Below, piece after piece: positions 11,754 through 23,044 of a DNA stretch of 64,000 bases. Position 1 is the first letter of the stretch; each line of letters opens with the position of its first letter. The notes under the pieces are model-generated. The model was not told the origin of the DNA. It saw nothing but the letters and a program-made list of their open reading frames with translations, and searched no databases. The DNA comes from Auricularia sp. M13. Lineage: Eukaryota > Basidiomycota > Agaricomycetes > Auriculariales > Auriculariaceae. A program made the position numbers and the translations under genes. The stretch is taken from positions 3,596,001 through 3,660,000 of the forward strand of contig CM073194.1 in assembly GCA_037042915.1 (NCBI GenBank). The letters run 5' to 3'.

Positions 11754-13393
11754 CTAAATGCTCCGGACGGCATCAAGAACGTCGTGCATGCCTCCAACGA
11801 AACACGCAATCAGTGGTCCGTGGTCGCCCTCGTATGCCTGAGATGACGTTTTGAGATGCATGAGTGTGTTCAATGCTCCGAGAGGTCTACGTACCCGGTT
11901 TATCGCGGAAAAGTATGCTGCGCCGTGCTTGCGTGCGATTGAAATAGGGGGGTAGCCCTGCTTGACGAGCGGATAGGACGCCAAAATGCGCGTCACGCGC
12001 CCGTTCCCATCCTAACAGCGGGTGAGAAGCGCATCGAGATTGAGTTGTGGGAGGAAGAGCGTACCTCAAAGGGGTGACAACGAGCAAAGATGAGGTGCAG
12101 CCAGCTCGCAATCGAAAAGCTATTGCGCTGCTTTGATATATGCTCCTGCCAGCGTCAGAACCAATGGAAGAGTTAGCCTTAGTGACACTGAGTAATCCTG
12201 TAGGGACCGTACCTGAAGGGCGCTGCAGATATACGCGAGCTCCCGAGGAATTTTTTCATACGGACAGCATTGAATAGGGCCCGCCGCGGCGCCGATGACC
12301 ACCGTCTGTTGCGTAACGTCGCGCGTAACGCCGGACGCGAGGTAGCCGCCGTCCTCGAGAAAGCGGGCGTTGTACATAACTCGCGCGTGTATCTCCTCGA
12401 TTGTGGTCTTGTTTACTTGCTTCTTGAGAGTGAGGAAGTCACGCAGGATGTCGAAGGCCTACAAGTTCGTAACACTCACATATGAGTCCCAAAAGAGGAT
12501 GATGGCTAGAGCGGACTCACAGCGAGTGTGTCGTGCAATATGTTGAGGATTTTGCTTGTGTCCTTGATATTGCTTTCTGGGAGGGTATCTATTGCACCTG
12601 AGTCGATGCCTCGGGCGATGAGGTCGCGTTTAGACTGTGAAAGCGATGAGCTAGTAGTAGGCTGGGCGTTCGTTCCGGAAGCATACCTCCTCGGTGAGTA
12701 AAAACGTTCTCTCCAGCTCGTTTGTATCGATAGCCATCAGTTCGAAGGCCCTTTGCCTCGAGGCGGGAGGAAGGGACGTCCACCGCGCTTTGATGTCTTC
12801 GTGTTCAACGGGTAATGTTAGATCTCCCGGGAAGTGGTGTGTGACCGATTCCTTCCACGGTTGAGAGTAGTCCACTGGACCATATCATGTCAGAGAGAGA
12901 CTGCACAAGGTTTTGCACACACCCCGGAGCTGAGATATGTTCAATAGATTGAGAGTCACCGCGCGTTTCGCCATAGCGACGTTCTCCTTTAGCTGAGGGT
13001 CAGATGATTCGTCCTCGAGAAGCAGGTCGTCGAGCTGCGCCTGAGCCTGGAGCAAAATTAGGTTGAGATACAGATGCCTCCATTTGCTCACCTTCTTGAA
13101 GTAGACAGCCGCAAGTGGTACAGCTCCCATTTTCCAGAAGAGCTCGCCGAGCCGTGCGTTGAAGTATGGCGAATTAGGAGTCAGGTCCGCGAGCTTCTCG
13201 TATATCTTGACGAGGTGCGGCCTGTCGCTCTCGACGTCCAGCGATCTGTTGGATTCGGCGGATGATAACTCGGCGAGGTATTGAGGGTACATTTCAGGTA
13301 TTTCCTAAGGAATGATGGGAAGCAAGTGTCCTAGTAAACTCATAACGTACGAACCTGCAGAAATTCGCTCGTATATCGAGTGAAGCCGGACAT
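11754..13393 (-). CDS. Fic-domain protein (predicted AMP-transferase / de-AMPylase), FICD-like
   Basis: Fic enzymes transfer AMP (or another nucleotide moiety) to target hydroxyls. Minus-strand exons in order: 13393-13355, 13304-13092, 13046-12923, 12874-12687, 12634-12521, 12458-12213, 12130-12065, 12011-11895, 11837-11754, giving 396 residues. The catalytic motif HPFEDGNGRVTR is complete but split by an intron between FE and DG. The flap (TIEEIHARVMYNARFL to VVIGAAAG) lies before it, as in the family. TNELERT in the middle of the protein fits the class II inhibitory-helix pattern [S/T]xxxE, with Arg where Gly or Asn is usual. The N-terminal 110 residues are helical and TPR-like (IYEKLADLTPNSPYFNARLG). 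The acceptor at 12131 has an alternative three bases on. No transmembrane segment is evident, unlike animal FICD. Head to head with ATP10. Confidence 0.87.
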
Positions 13394-13470
13394 CTGAGCC
13401 TCCGAGGTGATGGCAGAAGGCTGAGCGCGTCGTCGGAGTTTGGCGTTCGCGTCTGCTTTACACCCTGACC
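13394..13470. promoter_or_regulatory. Shared divergent promoter, Fic gene and ATP10
   Basis: Only 77 bases separate the two start codons, so the genes must share a promoter or have promoters lying within each other's transcribed parts. No TATA box is visible. Confidence 0.6.
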
Positions 13471-14613
13471 ATGGCCACGGCCCTCCGCTGCAGTCGCCGC
13501 CTGCTGCCGACGTTCCGCACACGGCCGCGACATGTACGCTTCCTGCATGCCTCGCCCCGGGCCCAAGCTGTGGAGGGCGAGAGGAGTGAGGCCGCTGTGC
13601 TCCCGCCCGAGGCCGTCGGGCTGGGCGACAGCCGCTTCGAGCATCAGGCTGGCGAATCCAAGGAAGGGCACACAAAATATACCGAATATATGCTTCGGGC
13701 CCTCAAGGATCTCGAAAACGATCCTCTTCCACCGCTCTCTCGGCCGCCTGGCTTGACCGTTCCGGTCGACCAGCAGGGCAGCCATACCGCGACGTACAAG
13801 GATTATTACAAACGAATAACGGACCCGAGCGCGAACGCTGCTGAACGCGAGCATCTGTGCGCCACTACCATACCTAATGAATACCACTGACCCGCTGGCG
13901 CGCAGAAATAAGCTGCTGAATCATGGCCATTTCTCGGATTTGCGCGCACTCGAGCGCAAACACGGCGGAAAGTCGTACATAGCACCAAACGTCCTCATCC
14001 GCGAGGATTATGCGCGCTATTTTCCCAATATTCAGGGCGTGGCTATCAGTGACCGCCAGTCAGTGACTACGAACGATCTTTGCGCCGGCAAAGTCTCGCT
14101 GGTCGCTGTCCTTACTACCAACTTGAGCGAGGAGCATTGCAGGAGCTTCACTGGGCCCGCGATGACGGTCCATGAGTCCAATCCGCTGTTCCGCTTGGTG
14201 ACGGTGAGTGCGTTACCGCTTATTGTCACTTTTGCTGACGCTCATATGACCAGATAAATCTGCAGGAGTCGAAAATGAAGTACTACGTGCTGTCGCTCTT
14301 CATCTCGAACCTGCTCAACACCGTTCCCAAGCGACTGCAGCCGTCGTACATGCTCACGGCGCAGTCGTTCGAGTACCTCCGCGACCCGCTGCTCATGGAG
14401 AACAAGTACGTCGGCTATGTCTTCCTGCTCGACACCAAGCAGCGTATACGCTGGTCCGGCTGCGGGTTTGCCAGTCCCGCGGAACGGGACGCGCTTGTGA
14501 GCTGTGCGGGTGTGCTGCTGGAGCGCGAGGGGGCGTACGCTGTCCCTCCCCAGACGGAGAGCGCCGTGGCCAATGAGGCCCCTTCAAATAAAGGCGGCGG
14601 GGACACAAGCTAG
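13471..14613 (+). CDS. ATP10: Mitochondrial ATP synthase assembly factor ATP10
   Basis: ATP10 is an inner-membrane chaperone that helps put subunit 6 (Atp6) into the F0 part of ATP synthase. Exons 13471-13856, 13906-14203 and 14254-14613 give 347 residues, somewhat longer than yeast Atp10. The N-terminus is rich in Arg and Ser with no acidic residue in the first 35, as expected for a mitochondrial presequence. Family segments seen: RNKLLNHGHFSDLRALERKH, REDYARYFPNIQG, GKVSLVAVLTT, NLQESKMKYYVLSLFISNLL, KYVGYVFLLDTKQRIRWSGC, ASPAERDALVSCAGVLLE. The last 35 residues are low-complexity and not conserved. Start chosen as the only ATG giving a presequence. Divergent partner is the Fic gene; nothing suggests a shared function. 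Confidence 0.93.
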
Positions 14614-14818
14614 CTGTTGGAAGCGCCATGGGTGTTGTAGATGTGCAATTAATTATTCCGCTTTGCTTGCGCGGTTCGCGTAGGCCGCCTTCTCAGTTTC
14701 CCCACGCGCAGCCCAGTCTCAATCAGCCCATTTCTTGCGCGATGACTTGCGTATTTCTGCATCGGAACGACGCGAGGGCGGCGGACGGCATGTCTCCAAT
14801 GACTCTATGTGCGCTATT

Positions 14819-15445
14819 TTACCCCTGCCTAGCCGCTGCGACAAAGCCCAACGTCGCTTGCCACCAAAACACAAAGCCGAGCCCTAGGAGGCCGTGCAGC
14901 GTGCCCCAGATAGTCTCTGGAATGACCTTGATTCTGAAGAATACTGCGGTCAACGCGCGTCCTAGACACTGAAACGAGCGAACGACATACCCTTCAAACG
15001 CTGGTCCGAAGGAGAATGGAATGAAGCGGGGTGCCTGGTACAAGATGGTCGACGCAACGGTGTGGTAGATGACGAGCATAATCGCGAATGCTCGTTTGCC
15101 GGGCAAGAATTCTGTGCATAGCGATTTAGCAGTCTATATGGCACAGTTGGCAATGTCAATGTCGTTTGCACGTACCCGGCAGACTGAACATGAGGAAAGC
15201 TGCGATGCACGACGCAAGAGAAAGCACTGCATACAGCTGGACAATGGAAATGAGATATATTCTTCGCGATATGGCGGTTGGATGAGACGCACCTTAATCA
15301 TTGCAATGGTAGTGTTCGTCATGTCCAGGAAGGGCAGGCCTGGCGCTGCAAAGGAGCCCTGGATGGCAAACGGACCCTCCAGCGCAATGTGCAGTAGGAA
15401 TACAATAGACCTGAGAGCCCGACGCGGCGACAGCAGCGTGCGCAT
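14819..15445 (-). CDS. Small four-helix membrane protein, unknown function
   Basis: Not assigned to a named family. Minus-strand exons 15445-15293, 15236-15176, 15111-14819 give 168 residues. Four hydrophobic segments are visible: SIVFLLHIALEGPFAIQG, LYAVLSLASCIAAFLMF, FAIMLVIYHTVASTILYQA and TIWGTLHGLLGLGFVFWWQA, so it is an integral membrane protein. The Pro-rich turn after helix 1 (AAPGLPFLDMTNTT) and the helix pattern look like conserved fungal hypothetical proteins, but this is from memory of the pattern, not a search. A longer upstream frame beginning MNTSFILK (15473) overlaps out of phase and cannot be spliced in with a normal intron, so the ATG at 15445 was used. Convergent with ATP10. 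Confidence 0.65.
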
Positions 15446-17785
15446 AGGGCAGAATTTTGAGAATAAATGAGGTGTTCATAGTGGTTAGAGACGCGTCGAG
15501 CACAGTTTCATCAGCGTTTGAATAGGCCAGCTAACGCGGAGCGTACACCGGCGACCGTGCAGCCATTTTGGAGACGTGGACGAGGAAGAGATAGCACGAC
15601 GGACTTAACGGTTCCGACTCCGCGATATCAACTTGAATGTGATCCGTTTCGTGCCAAGTCGATCACTCGTGCCTGGATGCTTCGGACTTTCAATCGCACT
15701 CGAACCTCGCTATGAACTTTCAGAACTTGTCACGCCGCCTGTCACGAATGGCATACGCTTGTTCGCCTGGGAACCCAGTGCTGCTTTCTGTGCTTTATAG
15801 TACGATGCTGGCTGTACCTCGACGCTCGGGACATAGCGACCTTTGTGCGACAGTGCGACTATCTGTTTTTCTCTGCCAGCGGCCAATAGCGGCCAATGTG
15901 CTCTGTGGCCTGAGGTGGCTGTGTGTGTCTGCTGAATGGGCGTACAATCCGCCTGTATGCCTATCAAGGCGCCTGCACAAAGGCGAGGCCCGTGAATTCC
16001 GCTGGCGCTCAGGCTCCTGCGGCGCGTAAGCGGCGCGTCAAGGCACAGGCATCTCGGAATCGTGGCCGCTGCGACTGTAGAAAAGTGATTCGCAGCGAAG
16101 CTGCGTCACGGGACGCTATTTTTCTTGACGGGATCTGGTCTATGGCGCTACTAATGAAAACTGATGCATCAAATACACATCTCCCGTGCGATAAGATACA
16201 ATTACAACTCTACAATACGGGGATCCATGTCCCATGCTATGCTATGCTCTACGGGACGTATTCTATGCTACAGATACAGGCATTCTCGTGGCTATGAGTA
16301 CAGTCTACTGTCAATGTTCCGAGTCGAACGCCAACGACACACTGGAGTCTCTATCCCACTGTCTCGGGCGGAGTGAGTTCTTTCTGAAAATGGCGAGCTC
16401 GCAGCATCACTTCTTTCTCAAAGTTCATTGAAGCTTCTGCTTTGGTTTCTGCGGTGGCGGCGGCGGCGGCGGCGGCGGGTATGTTGGACCAGCCGTAGGC
16501 GGTCGCGGCGGAAGCCATAACGCGCCCTTGGGCGCACAGTTTCTCGGTGAGCCAAAAGGCTTTTCTCTACTACTGATCTCCAGGTCAGCGACACAGTCGC
16601 ACGCCCAAGAGATTCAATAGCTCACCGAACGACAGCAGGGAGTCGAGCTGCTGGACTCCGCTCCTCTATTGCCCGGGGCGGCACGAAAAATAGCGAAGAT
16701 TTTACGACCATGCTTGTGATGTGGGTGTGTAGGAATATCCAGATTCACCATACTGAAGATCTCTTAAAAGCAGGGGAGGAAAGGCTTTGCATGCCCGCGG
16801 ATTCCAACGCATTTGAAGATGACTGTGGCTAAGACGTCCGCCACGAGCGTCAGGCTTTGCAGAACACTGGCGACTCGCGAGCGCCGGCGTCCTCCCAGCC
16901 CAAGACGCTGGTCCAACAAATGGGCTACCGGCGTCACTCCCCCATTGTATGCGGCTGCAGCGACCTCGGAATTTCATTTTGCTGGGGAGTCCTATCCCGT
17001 CCTCTGCGGCGCTTTCTTTGGGACGGACTCGCGCCTCGAGCTCAAGAGTCAAGAGGATACGCATCCGAGTCACAGGGATTTACTTCCCGAGACTCTGAGG
17101 CAGGCCTATTGCTCAGAATCGGCATGTCTGCCCCCCTTGCCGCTGCGCGCACAAGCCTGAGGGGCGCTCATGCTTTCGCTTTTGCGCGACTCCGCGGGGA
17201 AGACTTCCTGCCAGTACTATCCCTCAACAATTCGAAATTTGTGGTCTCCCAGCTAACTTCAACAAGCGCCATCAGCGAGCCAACCTCATATAATAATCCA
17301 CGCGCAATGTCCCGTAGAAAGAACCTGAATATCGAATGCTTGTCGCTGATATTGGATGCCATTAATCTTGAGATTGAGCTTTACACTTACACTGCTTCGT
17401 ATGGACGGCGTTCCCTCGGCATTCCCTCGGCGCTGAGCGCTCATTGACATTAGCGACTGAGATGAGATATCTAGCGTTTGTATTTCGTGTGGGCGCTTTC
17501 TTCCTCGGCGCTATTTGCACGGCGCTCAAGGACAGAAGTCTTTGTATTGTATTTTCCTGCACCGCAGGTAAAGTTCTGACGATGTAGAACTCAGGACCTG
17601 CATATGTACTAGCAATCAAATGAAGCTCGATTTCATAGCGTCATAGACAAATGTTACATGAGGTGCGCAATGCAGCAGGTGAGCAGTTGATACAAAGGAG
17701 CAAGGCCCGGAAAAGCGAAACAGGGCAGAAAAAAGATACAAATCACAGCTGTGGGCGATCAAAGCAAAAGTCTAAATGTTACAAT
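15446..17785. other. Gene-poor region of 2.3 kb
   Basis: The longest open frame (16857-17447, 196 codons) has no family features or splice support. A (GGC)n run lies at 16456-16479. No gene supported. Confidence 0.5.
16456..16479 (+). repeat. (GGC)8 microsatellite
   Basis: An uninterrupted GGC trinucleotide run in non-coding DNA. Confidence 0.85.
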
Positions 17786-19010
17786 CTAGCTTGTAGGGGA
17801 CTCTTCAAAGTAGAAGCCCGGCCGTGCGTTCGGCTTCGGCTTCGGGGTCGTCATGCCGTCCTCCTCGGAGCGGAAGCAGGAAGGGTCGAGCTCGCGCACT
17901 GACTCTGAGTTGTCCGACGCGCTAGCGAAGCTGCCGACGCTGGGCACGGTGGACGACATGGTCAGGCTCGGGAGCGACGCGCTCGAGTCGTCTGTCGCCC
18001 GCGGACGCGGCACGAGCGAACCCGAGTCGGACGCTCGCGGCCGCACACGGGCAAGGGCGGCACGCTGCAGCAACGTCAGCGTCCTGCCATTTGCTTGTGC
18101 AATATGAAAAACACGCGCAGACGTACCTCTACCACGTCTTTGAACTCCAGCTGCAATGCCGCGGACGGGCGGGGTCTGGCCCGCATGGTGGGTGGCGATG
18201 GCGTGGCCCTGCGCGGGATCTTGGAGGGGATGTTGACCGCCTTGGCTTTCGCCGCCGTAAGGGTCATGGAAATGGAGCTGCCAGACTCCGAGTCGCGCCG
18301 CCGAGCGGATGCGCCACGTGTCGGCGAGTTTTCCTGTGCGCATCGCACAAGAGCAAGAGTTAGCGGAGCGCTGGGCACAGAAAGCGGTAAAAAGGACATA
18401 CACCTGAAAGGGAGTCGGGCGATACTGACAAGGGCTCACTCGAGGCAGCCAAGATGCGCTGCTGCTGTTGCAGCGAAACTATGGCGAGCGTGTCTTGGAG
18501 TGAAAAGTGCGATAGGTTTGGAGCGGTGGTGCACAGCGCGACTGCGGCACGCGACAGCGGCGGGGCCCAGTGCACGACGGCGTCGGTCGACTCCTGACAG
18601 CGTCGTGAGCACAAAGAGCTTGAGCTGAACGAGATTCAACTCACCATTCGAAGTGGCCGGAGCCGGCAATGACAAAGCTGCTGACGCTGGACGTCAACCA
18701 GCAAACGGTCGCGTTCCAAAGCCAAAGCATCGCGCTCTGCAGTAACCTTTTGAAGCGCACGCTCGAGCTCTCGTCTCCGGCTGCGCTCCGCAGAGAACGC
18801 GGCGAGCAGCGTGCGGTGCGGCAGGTCTTTGTACTGGACCGCCGTGAGGGCACGGTGATTGCTGACCTCCATCAACTTGGACCTGAGCGTGCTGGGCGAC
18901 GAGCCCGACGGGGACGGCGGCTGGGGCGACTCGGCGGGCTTGAATATCGCGGCAAGCGGTCCCCACATTTCTTCCTCGGTCGGCTCGCGTCGAAAGAAAC
19001 CGAAAACCAT
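17786..19010 (-). CDS. Hypothetical coiled-coil, Ser/Pro-rich protein
   Basis: Family not recognised. Minus-strand exons 19010-18645, 18593-18402, 18333-18127, 18064-17786 give 347 residues, all with good GT-AG borders. Residues 1-35 are FGFFRREPTEEEMWGPLAAIF followed by a Pro/Ser stretch; residues 70-112 form a coiled coil (SAERSRRRELERALQKV, then TAERDALALERDRLLVDVQR). The second exon has a Gln-rich helix (TLAIVSLQQQQRILAA). The C-terminal third is disordered and rich in Ser, Pro and basic residues, ending EESPTS. The overall look (short coiled coil plus phosphosite-rich tail) suits a cytosolic scaffold, but that is inference. Transcribed in the same direction as SEC24 downstream of it. Another in-frame ATG 19 codons upstream (19067) is possible. 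Confidence 0.7.
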
Positions 19011-19515
19011 CTGGCGTGAGGCTGAGCAGCTGTTACCAGCATGAACAGCGCTGGAATGGTCACTCACGGCTGACGACTGTAATCTGGGATGAGTACTTGG
19101 AGTTCAGAGGCTCGAGCCGTGACGCGCTACTGGAGCTAGCCGTGGCTTTATAGCACTCCTTTGTGCCCCCTAATGGTGTCAGTACAGAAGGCGGCGATCC
19201 TGAATGCAGTGCGAATGAAAACGCGGCTCTTTCCTGGCAAAGTAAAGAAAGTTTAGAGGATATGGCTGGAAGGCATCATGGTGGCTCGAACACAACGAGA
19301 AGCGGCGGTTCTTCAAACTATATCCGCGGGGCGCCAGCCAATCGGTTTGATGTTGTTCCCAACTTTCACATGAGCCTCACGCTTGCACGACAGGGCACGC
19401 TCCGAGAGCAGCATAAATAAAGAGCGGCGTTCTGTACATATATACCCTCATATCCTCTAATTACACCTAATAGCTGCTCCCCGCGAGCTGGAGCAGCAGT
19501 CAGTCATGGAGTTAC
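19011..19515. other. Spacer between coiled-coil gene and SEC24
   Basis: Promoter side of the coiled-coil gene and 3' side of SEC24. No gene seen. Confidence 0.5.
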
Positions 19516-22500
19516 TCATTCAGATGCAAAGCGTACCTTGTCCCGAAGAGATCCCAACCACTGCTGGTAGCTGGGGCCCTGGTCCCCACGATCCAGGATG
19601 AGCGCCGAGAGCGCCCAGAGGCGCAGCGACATCTCGCCGTCATCCTTGACGACGTACAGGGCGGGGTAGTACACGCCACGGTACATCTCGCGCACGGCGT
19701 TGACCACGGTGTTCACGCGCTGCGAGAAGGGGTTGTCAAGCAGCGGGAGTGTGACCTGAGGCGCCACAGGGCATTAGCCATGCGAACGGACCGTTTGCAA
19801 GTTGCGCACCTTTCCACCATGCAGCGCTGCGTAAGCAGGCAGGTCGAACACGTCCATGACAAGCTGTGGCACAGCCTCGCGTCCGACCCAGAGGAAGATC
19901 GTCTGGCCATCCTCAATGAGGTACAAACCGTGGCGCTCCAGGCGTTCGCTGCTGAGCGGCAGCGCGGGCGGAAGAATGACGCCCTGCGGCCCTATCGTTC
20001 CACACTGCCAGACGACGCAACGTTTAGCAATCGAAACAAGAAGAAAACGTCGGCACACGCACCTCAGGCGGCATGTTATGCAACGAGTAGAAGGTGGGGT
20101 GCAGATAAGGGATGAGGCGCTGGACGGGCAGGGTCGTGAGGAGAGTGTGCGCGTACGCGCGCAGGTCGCTCGGGATCTGCGAGCTCTGGCGCAGCGCAAC
20201 GTGCTTGAGGAGGCCGAGCGCAAGCAGCGGCATCATGGCGAGATTCTGCGCGATGGCGAGCTGGCCGGCCGCCGCGCCGCCGGTCATCGTGTTCTTGTAC
20301 GCTTCAAGAATGGCCGTGACGCGTCCGACGACACCGTCGCGCGCGTCCTCGAGCTTGTGCGTCTGCACGCGCTCCACCGCCTTGTTCGCGAGGTATGCCG
20401 CGATAGCGCACTGGTCCGCCGCGGCGTATATTTCGGAGATGTTCGCGCTGGTCGGCACGGCGAGCGTCGTCACGCGGATCCGCCGCTCGCCCAGCGCGGT
20501 GGTGTACAGGATGCCGCACTGGAACACGACGAACGGGTCCGTGATCGTCTCGTCGATCTCGAGCTCGATCATGTACGATTGGTCCTCTGGCACGGCGGGC
20601 ATCGCGAGCAGGTCCGTCGAGCGCAGGAAGAAGTTGCCGTGGAAGCCGGCGGCGTGCACCCCGCGCGACGTGCGCACACGCGTCAGTGCCTCCAAGCCTA
20701 CCGGGCTGGCGAGGAAACCACCAAACTCAGTCGCGAACTTGACCGCGTCCTCGGTACGCGATGCGTTGAAGCCAGGGTAAAAGAACAGCGAACCAGACGT
20801 GTAGTGCGGCAGAACACCTGAAAGTTGTTAAAAGCTGCACTTCAAGTGGGTGCGAGTGATAACGCACTGAGCGTCGCAACGTCCTGATACGCGCTGCCGA
20901 AGAGGAACATGTCGACCGAGACCGTCGCGCGTGAGCACTCGATGGCAAACGTTTTATACCAGCTGTTGCCCGGCTGAAGCAAAGATGACTCCTTAGGCGT
21001 TCCAAGGAGTTTTGCGTCCTCCCGGCTCTTGAGCGCACCGGCGCCGAGTGTTGGCAGGCTGGCGCTCAATGCAACCATTTTTCCGCCCATCGAGGACTAC
21101 GGTGCGTCATAAAGAAAGTAAAATCGCACAGAGAATGGGCTTACGATCATCTTGAATCCTGCTTGGAGAGCTGGGCCGAGTGCGCTGCCGAGGCTATCAT
21201 TGTCGGCGAACAAGCTCTGCATACGTCCCAACAGAGTCTCCACTGCCACGCGCGCCTCGGTAAGGTTTACGAGGAGGTCGGATGGATGGGGCAGAAAGAC
21301 GTCCTCGACGTCTGATACGACGAGCATATTGACGTCTGGAGAGTCCGCCTGCGCAACGATAAGCAGCGCGACATGGGTCATTTGGCTGCTGCTGACCTTA
21401 AGGGAGAAGAAGTACAACGAAATATCGAAACCAATAATCGCAACTTTGAGCCTGTCATCGCCGTTGGGTATGCGATCGAGGCTTTCCAGGATTGTCCGCG
21501 TCGCAGTCGCCAACATCCCTATAGCCGAGTCAGAAAAAGCCGAGCGCGACCTTACCGGTGCACGCACCCGATTGCACGGCGGTATGGCTCACGTCGATTA
21601 AGAACACATACACGAGCGGCTGCGGCGGGCGAACCATATACTCCGTGGGCGCGATGTATTCAACGACGGCATGGTGCAGCTCATGGCGCGCATAGCGGTC
21701 GGCCGGGGAGTTGGTCGTGGCGTCCCAGTCGAACAGCTGCGGGACCTCGTTGGCGAGTCCGCACAGGACGCACTTCCAGCGCTGGCCGCCGTCGACGAAC
21801 GGCGAGAACGGGTTGATGTACGACCGACAGCGCCGGCAGCGCGCGATGACCGTGTCCGACACCAGCGGGACCTCACCGCCGCTGCGGTTCGGCGAGAGCA
21901 CGAGCGCGAAGGGCAACTTCGTCTTGGCAAGGAGGCCTGCGGTCGTTGGGACGGCGCCGAGCGTGCAGCGCATGTACGACGGATCGGCGTTCACTGTCGG
22001 TTCCTGCGATATCGACGCCTGCGATAAAACAGTCAGAATGCAATCCTTGTCTGGAAAACGCGCGTGTAGCCACCACTGACCGTCGCAGGGAGCGGCATTT
22101 TGGGCGGGGGGAGCTGCAGCTCCTCCGGGTTGGGCAATGTAGAAAGCAAGTTGATGGTGTACAGCTGGACCGGGCGGTGGTGCTCCAGTCCCATCTGCGC
22201 GAACTGGCCGGCGAGCTGGTCCTGGCCATAGTATCCCGGCTGGGCCTGTTGGTGCACCTGCGCGATGGTCGCGTCCACGTTTTGCAAGCCCGGCGTGAAG
22301 GGCGGCGCTGGACCTGGGACCGGCACGTGTCCTGGTCCTGCAGTCTGGTAGACATCGGGGTAGGGCGCGGGCTCAGGCGTCGAGTAGGCCTGCAGCTGCT
22401 CTGCAGCGTACTGCCGCCGTTTCGTGCGAGGCGCCGCTGCGCCCACAGACGCGTCGGGAATTTGCTCTTGACCAGGTGGTAGCTGGGCCAAAGGATGTTC

Positions 22501-22701
22501 CCATTGCTGATGACCGCTTTCGCTTTCTAGCCAGGATATGAGAACGGATATGAGGCTGATGATCGCCCAACTCACCGACGAACAGGTAGCGCTGGTGGGT
22601 GGCATCCCTGGGGCACGCAATCCGTTAATTCGCTTCTTAGGCATACGCAGCGCGTACCAATGCGCGATCCAGCCTGGCGGCAGCTGGTTGGGGTCTTCCA
22701 T
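19516..22701 (-). CDS. SEC24: COPII coat cargo receptor SEC24, with N-terminal WW domain
   Basis: SEC24 pairs with SEC23 on Sar1-GTP membranes at ER exit sites and selects cargo. Minus-strand exons 22701-22658, 22607-22576, 22526-22081, 22018-21556, 21518-21145, 21096-20868, 20817-20063, 20004-19810, 19755-19516 give 925 residues. Domains in order: WW-like module (about residues 7-38: LPPGW, HQRYLFV, HQQWEHP), Pro/Gln-rich linker, zinc finger CRRC-x17-CVLC, trunk ([19 protein letters not shown] to [20 protein letters not shown]), beta-sandwich ([19 protein letters not shown]), helical domain ([20 protein letters not shown]), gelsolin-like C-terminus ([20 protein letters not shown]). The first three exons look like noise unless two short introns of about 50 bases are removed, when the WW domain appears in frame. 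The WW module is unusual for SEC24. Confidence 0.93.
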
Positions 22702-23044
22702 CGTAGTCGTGGTCGGAAAGCAAGAGTACGTGTCAATCAGCCGGAGATACCGGCTCCTGTCTACCGTTACAGCGGTCGATCATGAAGAAGTGCTCAAGTA
22801 CGGGACATGAGAGGAATTCACGATGGCAAATGAGCTTGATCATAATGAACTACCCGTATGAAGGCTCTAGTGACATCCGACATGTCTCAGCCGATGCCAC
22901 TGGAAGCTTACACACTTCTGACAGATGAAACTTGAAGCAATTCGAACACGGGAAGCAAGGGTCTACTCAATCAAGATGCGCCAGTCTAATAGACGTGTAC
23001 CTACATATAGCAATGCACATTCTACTAAAATACACACGCGGAGA
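22702..23044. other. Spacer between SEC24 and NPR2
   Basis: 343 bases holding the SEC24 promoter and the NPR2 3' end. No gene seen. Confidence 0.5.

Noticed and set aside
15446-15503. Longer N-terminus for the four-helix membrane protein (MNTSFILK...)
   Set aside because: The frames overlap out of phase, and the only joining intron would be about 21 bases, too short to splice.
16857-17447. 196-codon plus-strand open frame
   Set aside because: No domain, signal peptide or compositional bias beyond chance, and stop-free frames overlap it on the other strand. Treated as non-coding.
19856-20821. 321-codon plus-strand open frame
   Set aside because: Lies antisense to SEC24 exons; it is the Arg-rich shadow expected opposite GC-rich coding DNA.
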